A stretch of DNA of 24,871 bases, taken from positions 1 through 24,871 of the forward strand of contig CAAFUK010000019.1 of NCBI GenBank assembly GCA_900766165.1, read 5' to 3'. The DNA comes from an uncultured Collinsella sp. GTDB taxonomy: Bacteria > Actinomycetota > Coriobacteriia > Coriobacteriales > Coriobacteriaceae. This document shows, piece by piece, positions 6,597 to 14,607 of the stretch; position 1 is the stretch's first letter; each line of letters starts with the position of its first letter. The notes below the pieces were generated by a model. It was given only the letters and a program-made list of their open reading frames with translations, searched no databases and was not told the DNA's origin. The translations under genes were made by a program, and so were the position numbers.

Positions 6597-8027
6597 ATGG
6601 CTTTCCGTAAAGACTTCCTGTGGGGCGGCGCGACGGCTGCCAACCAGTGCGAGGGTGCCTACGACGTGGACGGTCGCGGCTTGGCTAACGTGGACGTGGC
6701 GCCGCACGGCGCTGAGCGCTATGCGGTGGTCTCCGGCCAGCGTAAGATGCTCGACTTCGAGGATGGCTACTACTATCCCGCGCAGACCGGCATCGATTTC
6801 TACCATCACTACAAGGAGGACATCGCCCTCTTCGCCGAGATGGGCTTTAAGACCTTCCGCATGAGCCTGGCATGGACCCGCATCTTCCCCAACGGTGACG
6901 AGGCTGAGCCCAACGAGGCCGGCCTGGCTTTCTATGAAGATGTGTTCCGCGAGTGCCAAAAGTACGGCATCGAGCCGCTCGTGACCATCACGCACTTCGA
7001 CTGCCCGATTCACCTCATCAAGGAATACGGCGGCTGGCGCAACCGCAAGCTCATCGACTTCTACAAGAACCTTGCGACTACGATCTTCACCCGCTACAAG
7101 GGCCTGGTGAAGTATTGGCTCACCTTTAACGAGATCAACATGATCCTGCACCTGCCGTTTATGGGTGCCGGCCTGGTTTTTGAGGAGGGCGAGAACAGGG
7201 AGGCCGTCGAGTATCTGGCCGCCCACAACGAGCTCGTCGCCAGCGCTTGGGCCACCAAGATCGCCCACGAGATCGACCCCGAGGTCAAGATTGGCTGCAT
7301 GCTCGCTGCCGGCACCTACTACCCCTACAGCTGTCGCCCGGGCGATGTGCGCCAGGCCCAGCTCGACAACCAGGACAACTACTTCTTCGTCGACGTCCAG
7401 AGCCGTGGCTATTACCCGGCCTATGCCGTCAAGAAGCTCGAGCGCCTGGGCATCGATGTGGGCATGACCGACGAGGACCGCGAGATCCTGGCCGACAACA
7501 CCGTCGACTTCATCAGCTTTAGCTACTACAGCACCCGCTGCTCCGCGGGCGCTGACAATCCCGACGTCGAGAAGACCCAGGGCAACGCCTTCGCCGGTGC
7601 CAAGAACCCCTACCTGCAGCAGAGCCAGTGGGGCTGGGCCATCGATCCGCTAGGCTTCCGCATTACCCTCAACGACCTGTACGACCGCTATCAGAAGCCT
7701 CTGTTTGTGGTCGAGAACGGTCTGGGCGCCAAGGATGTTGTCGAGGAGGACGGCTCCATCAACGACGACTACCGTATCGATTACCTGCGCCAGCACATCG
7801 CCGCGATGCGCGACGCGGTGACCGAGGACGGCGTCGACCTGCTGGGTTACACCACCTGGGGTCCGATCGACCTGGTCTCGGCCGGCACGGGCGAGATGTC
7901 CAAGCGCTACGGCTTCATCTACGTGGACCGCGACGACGCCGGCAACGGTACCCTCAAGCGCTCCAAGAAGAAGAGCTTCGACTGGTACAAGAAGGTAATC
8001 GCTTCCAACGGCGAAGATCTGGCCTAG
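6597..8027 (+). CDS. GH1 6-phospho-beta-glucosidase
   Basis: This 476-residue cytoplasmic enzyme would cleave phosphorylated beta-glucosides such as cellobiose-6-phosphate after PTS import, giving glucose-6-phosphate and an aglycone or glucose. The fold starts FRKDFLWGGATAANQCEGAY. The catalytic acid is E179 in LTFNEIN and the nucleophile is E373 in VVENGLG. The phosphate-binding signature SKRYGFIYVD (435-444), with S435, K436 and Y438, separates phospho-glucosidases from plain beta-glucosidases. Length is typical. The start at 6597 has AAAGGA seven bases upstream. No PTS gene is adjacent; the only PTS in the window is 13 kb away and has its own control region. The ROK kinase at 2475 could handle products. 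Confidence 0.93.
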   Translation: MAFRKDFLWGGATAANQCEGAYDVDGRGLANVDVAPHGAERYAVVSGQRKMLDFEDGYYYPAQTGIDFYHHYKEDIALFAEMGFKTFRMSLAWTRIFPNGDEAEPNEAGLAFYEDVFRECQKYGIEPLVTITHFDCPIHLIKEYGGWRNRKLIDFYKNLATTIFTRYKGLVKYWLTFNEINMILHLPFMGAGLVFEEGENREAVEYLAAHNELVASAWATKIAHEIDPEVKIGCMLAAGTYYPYSCRPGDVRQAQLDNQDNYFFVDVQSRGYYPAYAVKKLERLGIDVGMTDEDREILADNTVDFISFSYYSTRCSAGADNPDVEKTQGNAFAGAKNPYLQQSQWGWAIDPLGFRITLNDLYDRYQKPLFVVENGLGAKDVVEEDGSINDDYRIDYLRQHIAAMRDAVTEDGVDLLGYTTWGPIDLVSAGTGEMSKRYGFIYVDRDDAGNGTLKRSKKKSFDWYKKVIASNGEDLA

Positions 8028-8168
8028 GCTTTCCCAGCCACCGTACCTTGGGCCTCATTCGTCGCTTGCGTACCTTAAGTACGCGGCGCTCCCCATTCGA
8101 CCCAATCTACGGCACCTGGAAAACCCTAGACTCAAATCTTACAGACCTGTCCTAGGCTTTCCCGGCAA
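8016..8168 (+). repeat. 25-bp direct repeats flanking a palindrome
   Basis: Bases 8016-8040 and 8144-8168 match at 21 of 25 positions, with a perfect 13-base core CCTAGGCTTTCCC (8023-8035 and 8151-8163). The first copy contains the GH1 stop codon. Between them lies the second REP-like palindrome. This is the pattern expected if a palindromic segment was inserted or if the 3' end of the gene was duplicated. Confidence 0.7.
8034..8119. repeat. 86-bp imperfect palindrome (REP-like), copy 2
   Basis: The outer arms begin CCAG (8034) and end CCTGG (8119), with CCGTACCTTGGG on the left against CCCAATCTACGG on the right. The core at 8061-8092 matches 391-422 at 29 of 32 bases, including GTCGCTTGCGTAC and AGTACGCGGCGCTCC. 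Outer arm sequences differ from copy 1 but stay self-complementary. Confidence 0.75.
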
Positions 8169-8184
8169 TCATAGCCTCCTAACC

Positions 8185-8223
8185 AAAGCGCCCGGCGAGC
8201 AGTTTGTGCTCGTCGGGCGCTTT
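8185..8223. terminator. Terminator-like hairpin
   Basis: AAAGCGCCCGGCGAGCA (8185-8201) pairs with TGCTCGTCGGGCGCTTT (8207-8223), 17 pairs with one G-T wobble and a 5-nt loop. It separates the GH1 gene from the signalling operon and could act in both directions. Confidence 0.8.
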
Positions 8224-8290
8224 GCCGTCTGCGGATTTTGGGACATGTGGCCCGCTTTTTGGGCCCACCTGTCGGTACACTAAAAGCACT

Positions 8291-10174
8291 ATGGGTACCC
8301 GCACGCGACATATCGGCCACGCGGCCGCCCGATCCGCTCCCGTGGCGGATCCCAGGGGCGGCACGCTCTTTGCCATGCCGCGATTCCTTGTTGGCATAAC
8401 GCATCAGGCGTATCGTCACCGCGTCTTTGCTATCGCCGGCGCCATCACCGCACTGTTCCTCATGCTTTTGGCAGTCTTGCCGGCGCTGTTTGCCTCCGAC
8501 CCCAAACTTTCTAACGTCGTGCCCGCCTATAGCGAGGTGTCCAAAGAGGTTGTGGATGCGCTCGTCCATTCGAGCTCTCTCCCGCTGCTTGTCGCCGCAA
8601 TTGTATTTTCGATTTGGGGCGTATCGGTCTATCTGCGCTGTTTGGACTATGTGTTGCGCCGCCGCCTTGTTGCCATCGCCACCATCTGCGCCCTGTGGAT
8701 GATCGAAGTCATTCTCAAGTACAAGTCGTTCACGCCGTTCTATGCCACCGTGCTGTGGTACCTGTACTACGTGCCCATGACGCTCATTCCACTGCTCTAC
8801 CAGTTGTGTGGTCTGCGCCTTGCGGGCCTGGAGCAACACCGCCTGGGTCGCCGCTAATGCGCTGCGCTGTGGATTGTGGCCATCCTGCTTATCGGATTTG
8901 TGCTCACCAACGATTTTCACCAGCAGGTCTTCCGCTTTGACCGTACAAGCGACACCTGGAGCAACGACTACACGTACGGCTGGGGATATTTCGCCGTCCT
9001 CGTGTGGACGGCCTTTAACTTCGTGGCCTTTTTTATCCTGGTTGGCCGGTCCTCGTCCTTTCGCATCCAGCGTTTCTCGGGCACGGCGGCGCTCGTACTG
9101 CTGGGCGGCGCATTCTTTGCCATCTCGTATGCTCTGCGCGTGCCCTGGGCATGGAGGCTCAACTTCTCGCTCGTCTATTGCGTCTTGTGCGTGGTGGCGA
9201 TGGAAATCTGTCTCGATTGCGGTGTCATTCCGTCGTATCACGACATCGCCGGCATCTTCGACACCTTGCCGCTCGACCTCAAAGTTCTAACGCGCGACTT
9301 GCAGGAGGCCTATGCCACGCCGGTGTCAAAGCCAATGCCGGTAGGCGTGCGCGAGGAGTTGCGGACCCAGGAGCACGGGCGCGCCCATGCCTTTGCCGTG
9401 GCGTCCGATCCCGATGTGATGTACCGTGCCTTTCCACTGCTGGGCGGATCGGCCCTGCTTGCCCAAGACGTGTCGGAGCTCAACGAGCTTAACCGCGAAC
9501 TGGCACATCGTCGCATGGAGCTGCAGCGTCAAAACGAGCTGCTCGCCGCCGACTACGACCTTAAGACGCATTTGGCAGATCAAGAGGCCGAGACCTTGCT
9601 GGTCCAAGACGTGGACCAGGCGCTTGCCCGCGCGCTCGAAGGGATGTACGACCTGCTGAGCTCGCTGCCGCCGTTGACCGACGAAGCGTCTTCGCACGAG
9701 CGTTACCGCATGCTGCAGCGCGCCAAGATGCTCGTCGCCTATTGCAAGCGCAAGGGGTCGCTCACGTTGGCACAGCACGGGGAGAGCGGTTTTGATCGCG
9801 ACCGCATCCAGCTCATTGCCAACGAGCTCGCAAGCGACCTGCGCACCATCGATATCGATTGCGCCTCGATTATCGCCATACGGTGCCCGTTGCACGCCAG
9901 TACGGTAAGCGCCCTGTACGACTGCGTGTATGACTTTGCGTTTTTTGCCTACGCCACCGACCATCCGGCGCTTATGTACCACTTGGGCGACCATGACCGA
10001 TGCAGTGTCGAGCTGCGCGCCACGCTTTTTTCCAACGATGATGAAGATCTTTCGCAGACGCCCGCTGCGCAAGAGCTCGAAAGCGCTCTGCAAGGGCGCA
10101 ACGTGGCATACCGCCTTGAGGGCGAGCCCGGCCAGCTGCGCATGATCGTCTTGATGCCGAGGGCGGGTGAGTGA
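8291..10174 (+). pseudogene. Membrane sensor with degenerate kinase core, interrupted by in-frame TAA
   Basis: One continuous frame of 628 codons is broken only by TAA at 8855-8857. The first 188 residues have about four membrane helices (near 46-68, 97-117, 124-143 and 152-172). After the stop, the same frame continues with CAALWIVAILLIGFVLTND and two or three more helices, a 7TM sensor layout. A coiled coil (ELNRELAHRRMELQRQNELL) follows. The kinase-like part then has VDQALARALEGM where a histidine kinase would have its His-Asp box, and LYDCVYDFAFFAYA where the ATP-binding N-box Asn is expected. It therefore looks like a pseudokinase that would sense or scaffold the next kinase. Translation could restart at GTG 8876, but no good ribosome site is visible. 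The start at 8291 is uncertain: 8375 is possible, and anything before 8223 falls in the terminator. Confidence 0.75.
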
Positions 10175-11670
10175 CGATGCAGGTTTCGCTCATCCTTCCC
10201 CAAATCGTTGCGCTCGATGTTGTCTTTGCCCTGGCTGCGTGCCTGCAGACGATCCACGTCCCGCTCATCGCATCGCGCCGCTCGTCCTATAACCGTAAGG
10301 TGATTTGCGCCTACGAGGCGAGTCTTGTGCTTCACCTGATGATTTCGGCGCTCATCTTATTCGCGTCGTCTGGCTCGTATCTGGTGGCGCCGCTTGACGT
10401 TTGCGCCAGGGCAATGGGCGGAGCGTTGTGGCTCAATGCTGCAATCTTTGCCTATGGCGTGGTACTTATGGTGCACTATCGTCGCCTCGTCATGCTGGCC
10501 GAACTGTTGCTTGTTGTCGCCGTTACACCACCGGTGGTTTTTGCCACGGGCTCGGCGTGGACCGTTGTCCTTATCGCAGAGGGAGCGTTCTTCCTGTTCC
10601 GCTCCATCGCGGCGCTCTTGATGGACGTCCGTAACCGCCAGGAAGATATCACCATGTTCTCGACGATCGAGACCATCAACGTGATTCCCGTGGGCAGCCT
10701 GTATCTGGACCCGAGGGGCCGTCCGCTGCTCATGAACCGCTGCATGCGCAAAAACCTCGTAGAGCTCCATATGCCCACCGACCTGGGCGACATGAGCAGC
10801 ACATGGAACGACCTGCGCAAACTGAGCATGCAAATGCCCGAAAGCAGCAGGAACCGTGTGCGGATTAACTTGGACCGTTTTGGTGAGGCTCGTGCGGTGA
10901 TCGAGATTTCTCCCGCCGAGATTCGCCTATTTGTGCACGACGAGGTTATGGTTTCGGGCCGCCTCTTTGAGCGCATTATCGGGCTGGATGTGACGGAGTA
11001 TGCGCATGCCCACGACCGCCTGGCGCAAGCCAATCACCTGCTTGAGCTTGCGGGCAAAGAACTCCAGGCCCAGATCGAAGAGGTCAAAAAAGTTGCCGAC
11101 AATGCGGCCTACCTGCGCATGCGTGCCCGCGTGCACGACGTGATCGGGCAGCGCCTGTCCATCCTCCATCGGTATTTGGAGGAGGGGCGCCTGGACGACG
11201 AGTCGCTCGAGCAGATTGACCCATTGCTGCGCTCGATCGCCGCCGACCTGCGCAGTGGTGGTGCCAGTGAGCCTGCAGAGCAGCTGGGTGATATCGCCCA
11301 CGCTTTTGGCCTGGTGAGCGTGCAGATCGATGTTGAGGGTGTGCTGCCTGAGGACGCGCGTGTCGCCGCCGCATTTTTGCAGATTATCCGCGAGGCCTCG
11401 ACCAATGCCACCAAGCATGCGCAGGCGCATCGGGTCCATGTGCGCCTGTGGCAGGAGGGGACGGATGCTGACGGCATCGCGCACATGACGATTTCTAACG
11501 ACGGGTCCCCGGCCCCCGTATCGTATCGCGAGGGAACGGGTATCCCAGGTATGAGGCATGTCGCGCAAGATCTGGGTGGCAGCCTAGAGGTCCATGCCGC
11601 CCAGCCCTTTACGCTTGCGGTGTCCATCCCGTTGAGCTCCAACGCCACGGTCCAAAGGAGAAGTTCATGA
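10171..11670 (+). CDS. Membrane sensor histidine kinase (NarX/DesK-type core)
   Basis: The 499-residue protein has an N-terminal membrane domain of about five or six helices (residues 10-150), a PAS-like segment (IPVGSLYLDPRGRPLLMNR) and a coiled coil (HDRLAQANHLLELAGKELQAQ). The phosphoacceptor box RARVHDVIGQRLSIL has H322. The ATPase domain has N-box REASTNATKH (N412), a G1-type ISNDGSPAP and a G2-type GTGIPGMRH. It would autophosphorylate and pass phosphate to the response regulator encoded next. The GTG start at 10171 overlaps the previous stop; ATG 10177 is an alternative. The overlap on both sides shows a translationally coupled operon. The signal is unknown. Confidence 0.88.
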   Translation: MTMQVSLILPQIVALDVVFALAACLQTIHVPLIASRRSSYNRKVICAYEASLVLHLMISALILFASSGSYLVAPLDVCARAMGGALWLNAAIFAYGVVLMVHYRRLVMLAELLLVVAVTPPVVFATGSAWTVVLIAEGAFFLFRSIAALLMDVRNRQEDITMFSTIETINVIPVGSLYLDPRGRPLLMNRCMRKNLVELHMPTDLGDMSSTWNDLRKLSMQMPESSRNRVRINLDRFGEARAVIEISPAEIRLFVHDEVMVSGRLFERIIGLDVTEYAHAHDRLAQANHLLELAGKELQAQIEEVKKVADNAAYLRMRARVHDVIGQRLSILHRYLEEGRLDDESLEQIDPLLRSIAADLRSGGASEPAEQLGDIAHAFGLVSVQIDVEGVLPEDARVAAAFLQIIREASTNATKHAQAHRVHVRLWQEGTDADGIAHMTISNDGSPAPVSYREGTGIPGMRHVAQDLGGSLEVHAAQPFTLAVSIPLSSNATVQRRSS

Positions 11671-12287
11671 TCCGCGTCCTTATAGTCGAAGACCAGGCCA
11701 TCCTGCGCGAGAGCCTGGCGCGCTCCGTTGGCGACCAGCCCGATATGACCGTCGTCGCCGCGCTCGCCGATGCCTCCGAGGCCTTGGGTGTCGCGCTCAA
11801 GGAGCGCCCGGACATGATACTGATGGACGTGTGCACCGAGCATGATTCCAACGGCATCGTGGCGGCGGCGCGCATCAAGGAGCAGCTGCCCGAGTGTCGC
11901 ATCATTATCATGACCGGCATGCCCGAGATCACCTTTGTCGATCAGGCCCGTGAGGCGGGCGTCGATAGCTTTGTGTACAAGAACGTCGGTATCGACGAGC
12001 TGTTCGCCGTGATGCGCTCCACGCTGGCGGGCTATTGCACGTTTCCCAAGCCGCCCGAGAGCATTTTTTCGGGCACGGCGGCACTCGACGATGTCGAGCT
12101 GTCGATTTTGCGCCTTGCCTGCGAGGGCAAGAGCCGCCGCGAGATTGCGGCCGAGCTGTTTATGAGTGAGGGCACCATCAAGCGCCGCATTTCTGAGATC
12201 CTGAGCAAGACCGGCTACGACAACATTATGCGTCTTGCCGTGCATGCGGTGACCGAGGGCAGCATCGTTCCCAACATGGAGCGCTAG
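11667..12287 (+). CDS. NarL/LuxR-type response regulator
   Basis: This 206-residue cytoplasmic DNA-binding regulator overlaps the kinase gene by ATGA. The receiver domain has the acidic pair E8-D9, phosphoacceptor D54 in ILMDVC, T83 and K105 in FVYKNVG. A LuxR-type helix-turn-helix follows at about 139-195: LSILRLACEGKSRREIAAELFMSEGTIKRRISEIL. The recognition part reads GTIKRRI where GTVKxHV is common. Target genes are not evident; neighbours on the other strand include an envelope-stress type operon. The ribosome site is AAAGGAG at 11654-11660. A strong hairpin at 12316-12344 ends the operon. Confidence 0.93.
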   Translation: MIRVLIVEDQAILRESLARSVGDQPDMTVVAALADASEALGVALKERPDMILMDVCTEHDSNGIVAAARIKEQLPECRIIIMTGMPEITFVDQAREAGVDSFVYKNVGIDELFAVMRSTLAGYCTFPKPPESIFSGTAALDDVELSILRLACEGKSRREIAAELFMSEGTIKRRISEILSKTGYDNIMRLAVHAVTEGSIVPNMER

Positions 12288-12315
12288 CGCTCGTTACTAA
12301 TCGGCATAAAGCGGG

Positions 12316-12344
12316 GGGGCCGCAGGATTATCCCCTGCGGCCCC
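12316..12344. terminator. GC-rich hairpin between convergent operons
   Basis: GGGGCCGCAGG (12316-12326) pairs perfectly with CCTGCGGCCCC (12334-12344) around a 7-nt loop. There is no good T-run on the plus side and only CTTTA on the minus side. Its place between two convergent operons still suggests a shared terminator. Confidence 0.6.
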
Positions 12345-12395
12345 GTCTGGTGTGCGCGGATGTGTCCGCCAATCCGCGGCTAATGTTACATGCCG

Positions 12396-13238
12396 CTACG
12401 CGATGGTTGCGCTGTAGGAGGCGACGTCCTCGTAGGAATCGGTCAGATAGGCGTCGATGCCGATGGTCGTGTTGACCAGGTCGTCAAGGCTGCCAAGCTC
12501 GCCGTTCGAGAACGTGAATTCCTCGGTGGCGTTGGTGCCGGGCATCAGGTGAGCCGAGAACCAGGGGTCCTTCATGGTGCCGTTGACATTGGTCTTGCCG
12601 GAGGGAGCGTAGAAGGTCAGGTCCTTGTCGCTCTTGTTGGTGATGTTAACGACAAAGCCGATGTCGCCCCAGTCGTCCTTGAACTTCTCGGTGATGGTGA
12701 TGGTGCACAGATCGTCATCGGCGACGGTGACGGCGGGGGAGATTTCGACGCTCTGGACATCGTCGTCTTCGACGGCCTCATCGATCTCCTCTTCCTTCTC
12801 GGCCGCCTCGCGATCCTTCTTCACCGTACCGGACAGATCCTTGTCGGACTTCGTAAAGATAAGCTTGTCGCCATCCACCTCGAGGACGAGCTTGTCGTCC
12901 TTGAGCTTCAGGTCGTGCGACTCATCTTCGGCGGTAATCGTTACGGTGGTGGCGTCCTTTGCCTCCCATTTAAGGTCGACAACCTCAAGGAACAGATCGA
13001 GGGCGCCTGTACCGTCCTCATCGAGAACCAGGACGCAGTGGACACCCCAATCCTCGAGCATCTTCATGTACTCATCGGTCAGCTCTTCGCCATCCACGGT
13101 TCCACCCGAGAGTTCCCAGCTGCCGACGAAGTTGGCCTTGGGGTCTTTGCCGCCGCCGCTGCAGCCCGTCAGGGCAAAGGCGAGCGCCAGGACGCATGTC
13201 AGAAATGCGAGTACGGACTTTTTGAACGTTGTCTTCAT
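12396..13238 (-). CDS. Lipoprotein of unknown function
   Basis: The 280-residue protein begins MKTTFKKSVLAFLTCVLALA and has a lipobox LTGC with the lipidated cysteine at 26, followed by an SGGG linker, so it should be anchored outside the membrane. The first domain (FVGSWELSGGTVDG to LIFTKS) is beta-rich with DEDGTGALDLF, of the type seen in small lipocalin-like actinobacterial lipoproteins. An acidic helix (EAAEKEEEIDEAVEDDD) links it to a C-terminal Ig-like beta domain (GFVVNITNKSDKDLTFY). The function is not known. AAGGAGG upstream of ATG 13238 fixes the start; earlier in-frame codons lie outside it. It is the last gene of a minus-strand operon, preceded by a possible attenuating hairpin. 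Confidence 0.75.
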   Translation of the reverse strand: MKTTFKKSVLAFLTCVLALAFALTGCSGGGKDPKANFVGSWELSGGTVDGEELTDEYMKMLEDWGVHCVLVLDEDGTGALDLFLEVVDLKWEAKDATTVTITAEDESHDLKLKDDKLVLEVDGDKLIFTKSDKDLSGTVKKDREAAEKEEEIDEAVEDDDVQSVEISPAVTVADDDLCTITITEKFKDDWGDIGFVVNITNKSDKDLTFYAPSGKTNVNGTMKDPWFSAHLMPGTNATEEFTFSNGELGSLDDLVNTTIGIDAYLTDSYEDVASYSATIA

Positions 13239-13277
13239 GGTGTCCTCCTTTATCGAACGAAACCCATAGAAGCAAAT

Positions 13278-13298
13278 GCGGGGGTGGCGGACCCCCGC
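13278..13298 (-). terminator. Short hairpin between SPFH and lipoprotein genes
   Basis: GCGGGGGT (13278-13285) and ACCCCCGC (13291-13298) form a perfect 8-bp stem with a 5-nt loop in the 79-bp gap. Read on the minus strand it is followed by ATTTGC, a weak U-tract, so it may reduce rather than stop readthrough to the lipoprotein. Confidence 0.45.
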
Positions 13299-13317
13299 CA
13301 ATTACCAGATAGAGGGG

Positions 13318-14559
13318 TTATGGCCTGGGCGTTCCGCAGTTGCTGCAGAACTTGCCGCCGTTTTCGCTGCCGCAGTTGGGGCAGAACCACTTGGCCGGTG
13401 CCGGGGCGGGTGCGGGACTGCCGCACTCGGGGCAGAACTTGCCGGTGTTGGTGGCACCGCAGCTGCAGGTCCACGTGCCGGCCGCGGGGGCAGCGGCGGG
13501 AGCCGGTGCGGGGGCGGGTGCCGGAGCCGGCTGCGGGGCGGCCTGCTGCTGTGCCTGGCCGGCGGCGAACAGCTGGCTGGCATTCATGCCGCCCATGCCA
13601 CCTGCCATGCCCATGCCCATAAAGCCTGCCATCGCGCCGTTGGGGTTGGCCGCTGCTGCGCGCATCGCGTCGCTCTGGGCACTGGCGATGTTGGCGGCTG
13701 CCATGGTGGGATCGCGCATAACCGCGGCCTTCTGCAGGTCCTTGATCATCTGCTCGTCTTCTTGCGAGGCGGCGATGGAGTTGACGCCAAAGCTCACGAT
13801 CTCGACGCCGCGCAGGTCACGCCAGTCGGCAGAGAGGACCTCGTTGAGCGCGCGGGCGAGCTCGGTGGTGTGACCGGGAATGGCGCTGTAGCGGATGCCC
13901 ATCTCCGAGATCTTGGCAAAGGCGGGCTGCAGGGCGGTGAGCAACTCGGACTTAAGCTGGCTGTCGATCTTGTCGCGCGTGTAGCTATCGGTCACGTTGC
14001 CGCACACGTTGGTGTAGAACAGCAGCGGGTTGGTGATGCGGTACGAATACTCGCCGTTGCAGCGCACGGAGATGTCGACATCCAGGCCAATGTTGTTATC
14101 GACCACGCGGAAGGGCACGGGCGAGGCAGTGCCGTACTTGTTGCCGATGATCTCCTTGGTGTTGATGAAGTAGACACGCTGGTCTTTGCCCGCGTCGCCG
14201 CCAAAGGTAAAGCGGCTGCCGATATTGGCGAACGTCTCCTTGATGGAGTCGCCCAGGTTGCCGCTAAAGACGCTCGGCTCGCTGCCGGTGTCAAAGACAA
14301 ACTCGCCGGGCTCCAGTGCGACCTCGATGATCTTGCCGTTTTGCACCACGAGCATGCCCTGGCCGTCGTTGACGGCGATGACCGAGCCGTTGGAGATAAC
14401 GTTGTCCTCGCCGCGCGTGTTGGAGCTGCGACCGCCGGTGCGCTTGCTGCCCTTGCAGGCTAAGACGTCAGCGGGCATCGATTCGCAATAGATAAATTCT
14501 TTCCACTGGTCGGCCATGACGCCGCCGGCAGCTCCCAATCCAGCTCTCAAGAGTCCCAT
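13318..14559 (-). CDS. SPFH-domain protein with two C-terminal zinc ribbons
   Basis: The 413-residue protein has a short N-terminal glycine-rich segment (MGLLRAGLGAAGG), an SPFH/band-7-like domain (about 60-265) containing VNDGQGMLVVQNGKI, a coiled region (DEQMIKDLQKAAVMRDP) and a methionine/glycine-rich stretch. An alanine-proline linker then leads to two zinc ribbons at 363-413 (CSCG...CPECG and CPNCG...CSNCG). The SPFH core and operon context match YdjI of Bacillus subtilis, which works with YdjG and PspA at stressed membranes. No clear transmembrane helix is present, so membrane association would be through partners. The start at 14559 has AAAGGAAG upstream. No PspA gene is visible nearby. 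Confidence 0.85.
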   Translation of the reverse strand: MGLLRAGLGAAGGVMADQWKEFIYCESMPADVLACKGSKRTGGRSSNTRGEDNVISNGSVIAVNDGQGMLVVQNGKIIEVALEPGEFVFDTGSEPSVFSGNLGDSIKETFANIGSRFTFGGDAGKDQRVYFINTKEIIGNKYGTASPVPFRVVDNNIGLDVDISVRCNGEYSYRITNPLLFYTNVCGNVTDSYTRDKIDSQLKSELLTALQPAFAKISEMGIRYSAIPGHTTELARALNEVLSADWRDLRGVEIVSFGVNSIAASQEDEQMIKDLQKAAVMRDPTMAAANIASAQSDAMRAAAANPNGAMAGFMGMGMAGGMGGMNASQLFAAGQAQQQAAPQPAPAPAPAPAPAAAPAAGTWTCSCGATNTGKFCPECGSPAPAPAPAKWFCPNCGSENGGKFCSNCGTPRP

Positions 14560-14607
14560 GGTGATCTTCCTTTCTCGTCAAAGGCCGGGTGGTATTGGTC
14601 AGAATGG

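Noticed and set aside
8204..8290. Upstream GTG start at 8204 for the sensor gene
   Set aside because: It lies inside the terminator hairpin at 8185-8223 and has no ribosome site.
8241..8290. Promoter with TACACT (8276-8281) giving a leaderless sensor mRNA
   Set aside because: The -10 is acceptable but no -35 hexamer stands at proper spacing, so the site is not listed as a feature.
8808..8875. Double frameshift explanation for the break in the sensor gene
   Set aside because: The frame before and after the stop is the same and stays hydrophobic across it. One stop codon explains the break more simply than two compensating indels.
13276..14463. Long open frame on the plus strand (395 codons), and the related one from 12390 to 13622
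   Set aside because: Both lie opposite the SPFH and lipoprotein genes, which have recognisable domains, ribosome sites and operon order. The translations are low-complexity shadow proteins rich in Ala, Gly and Arg.
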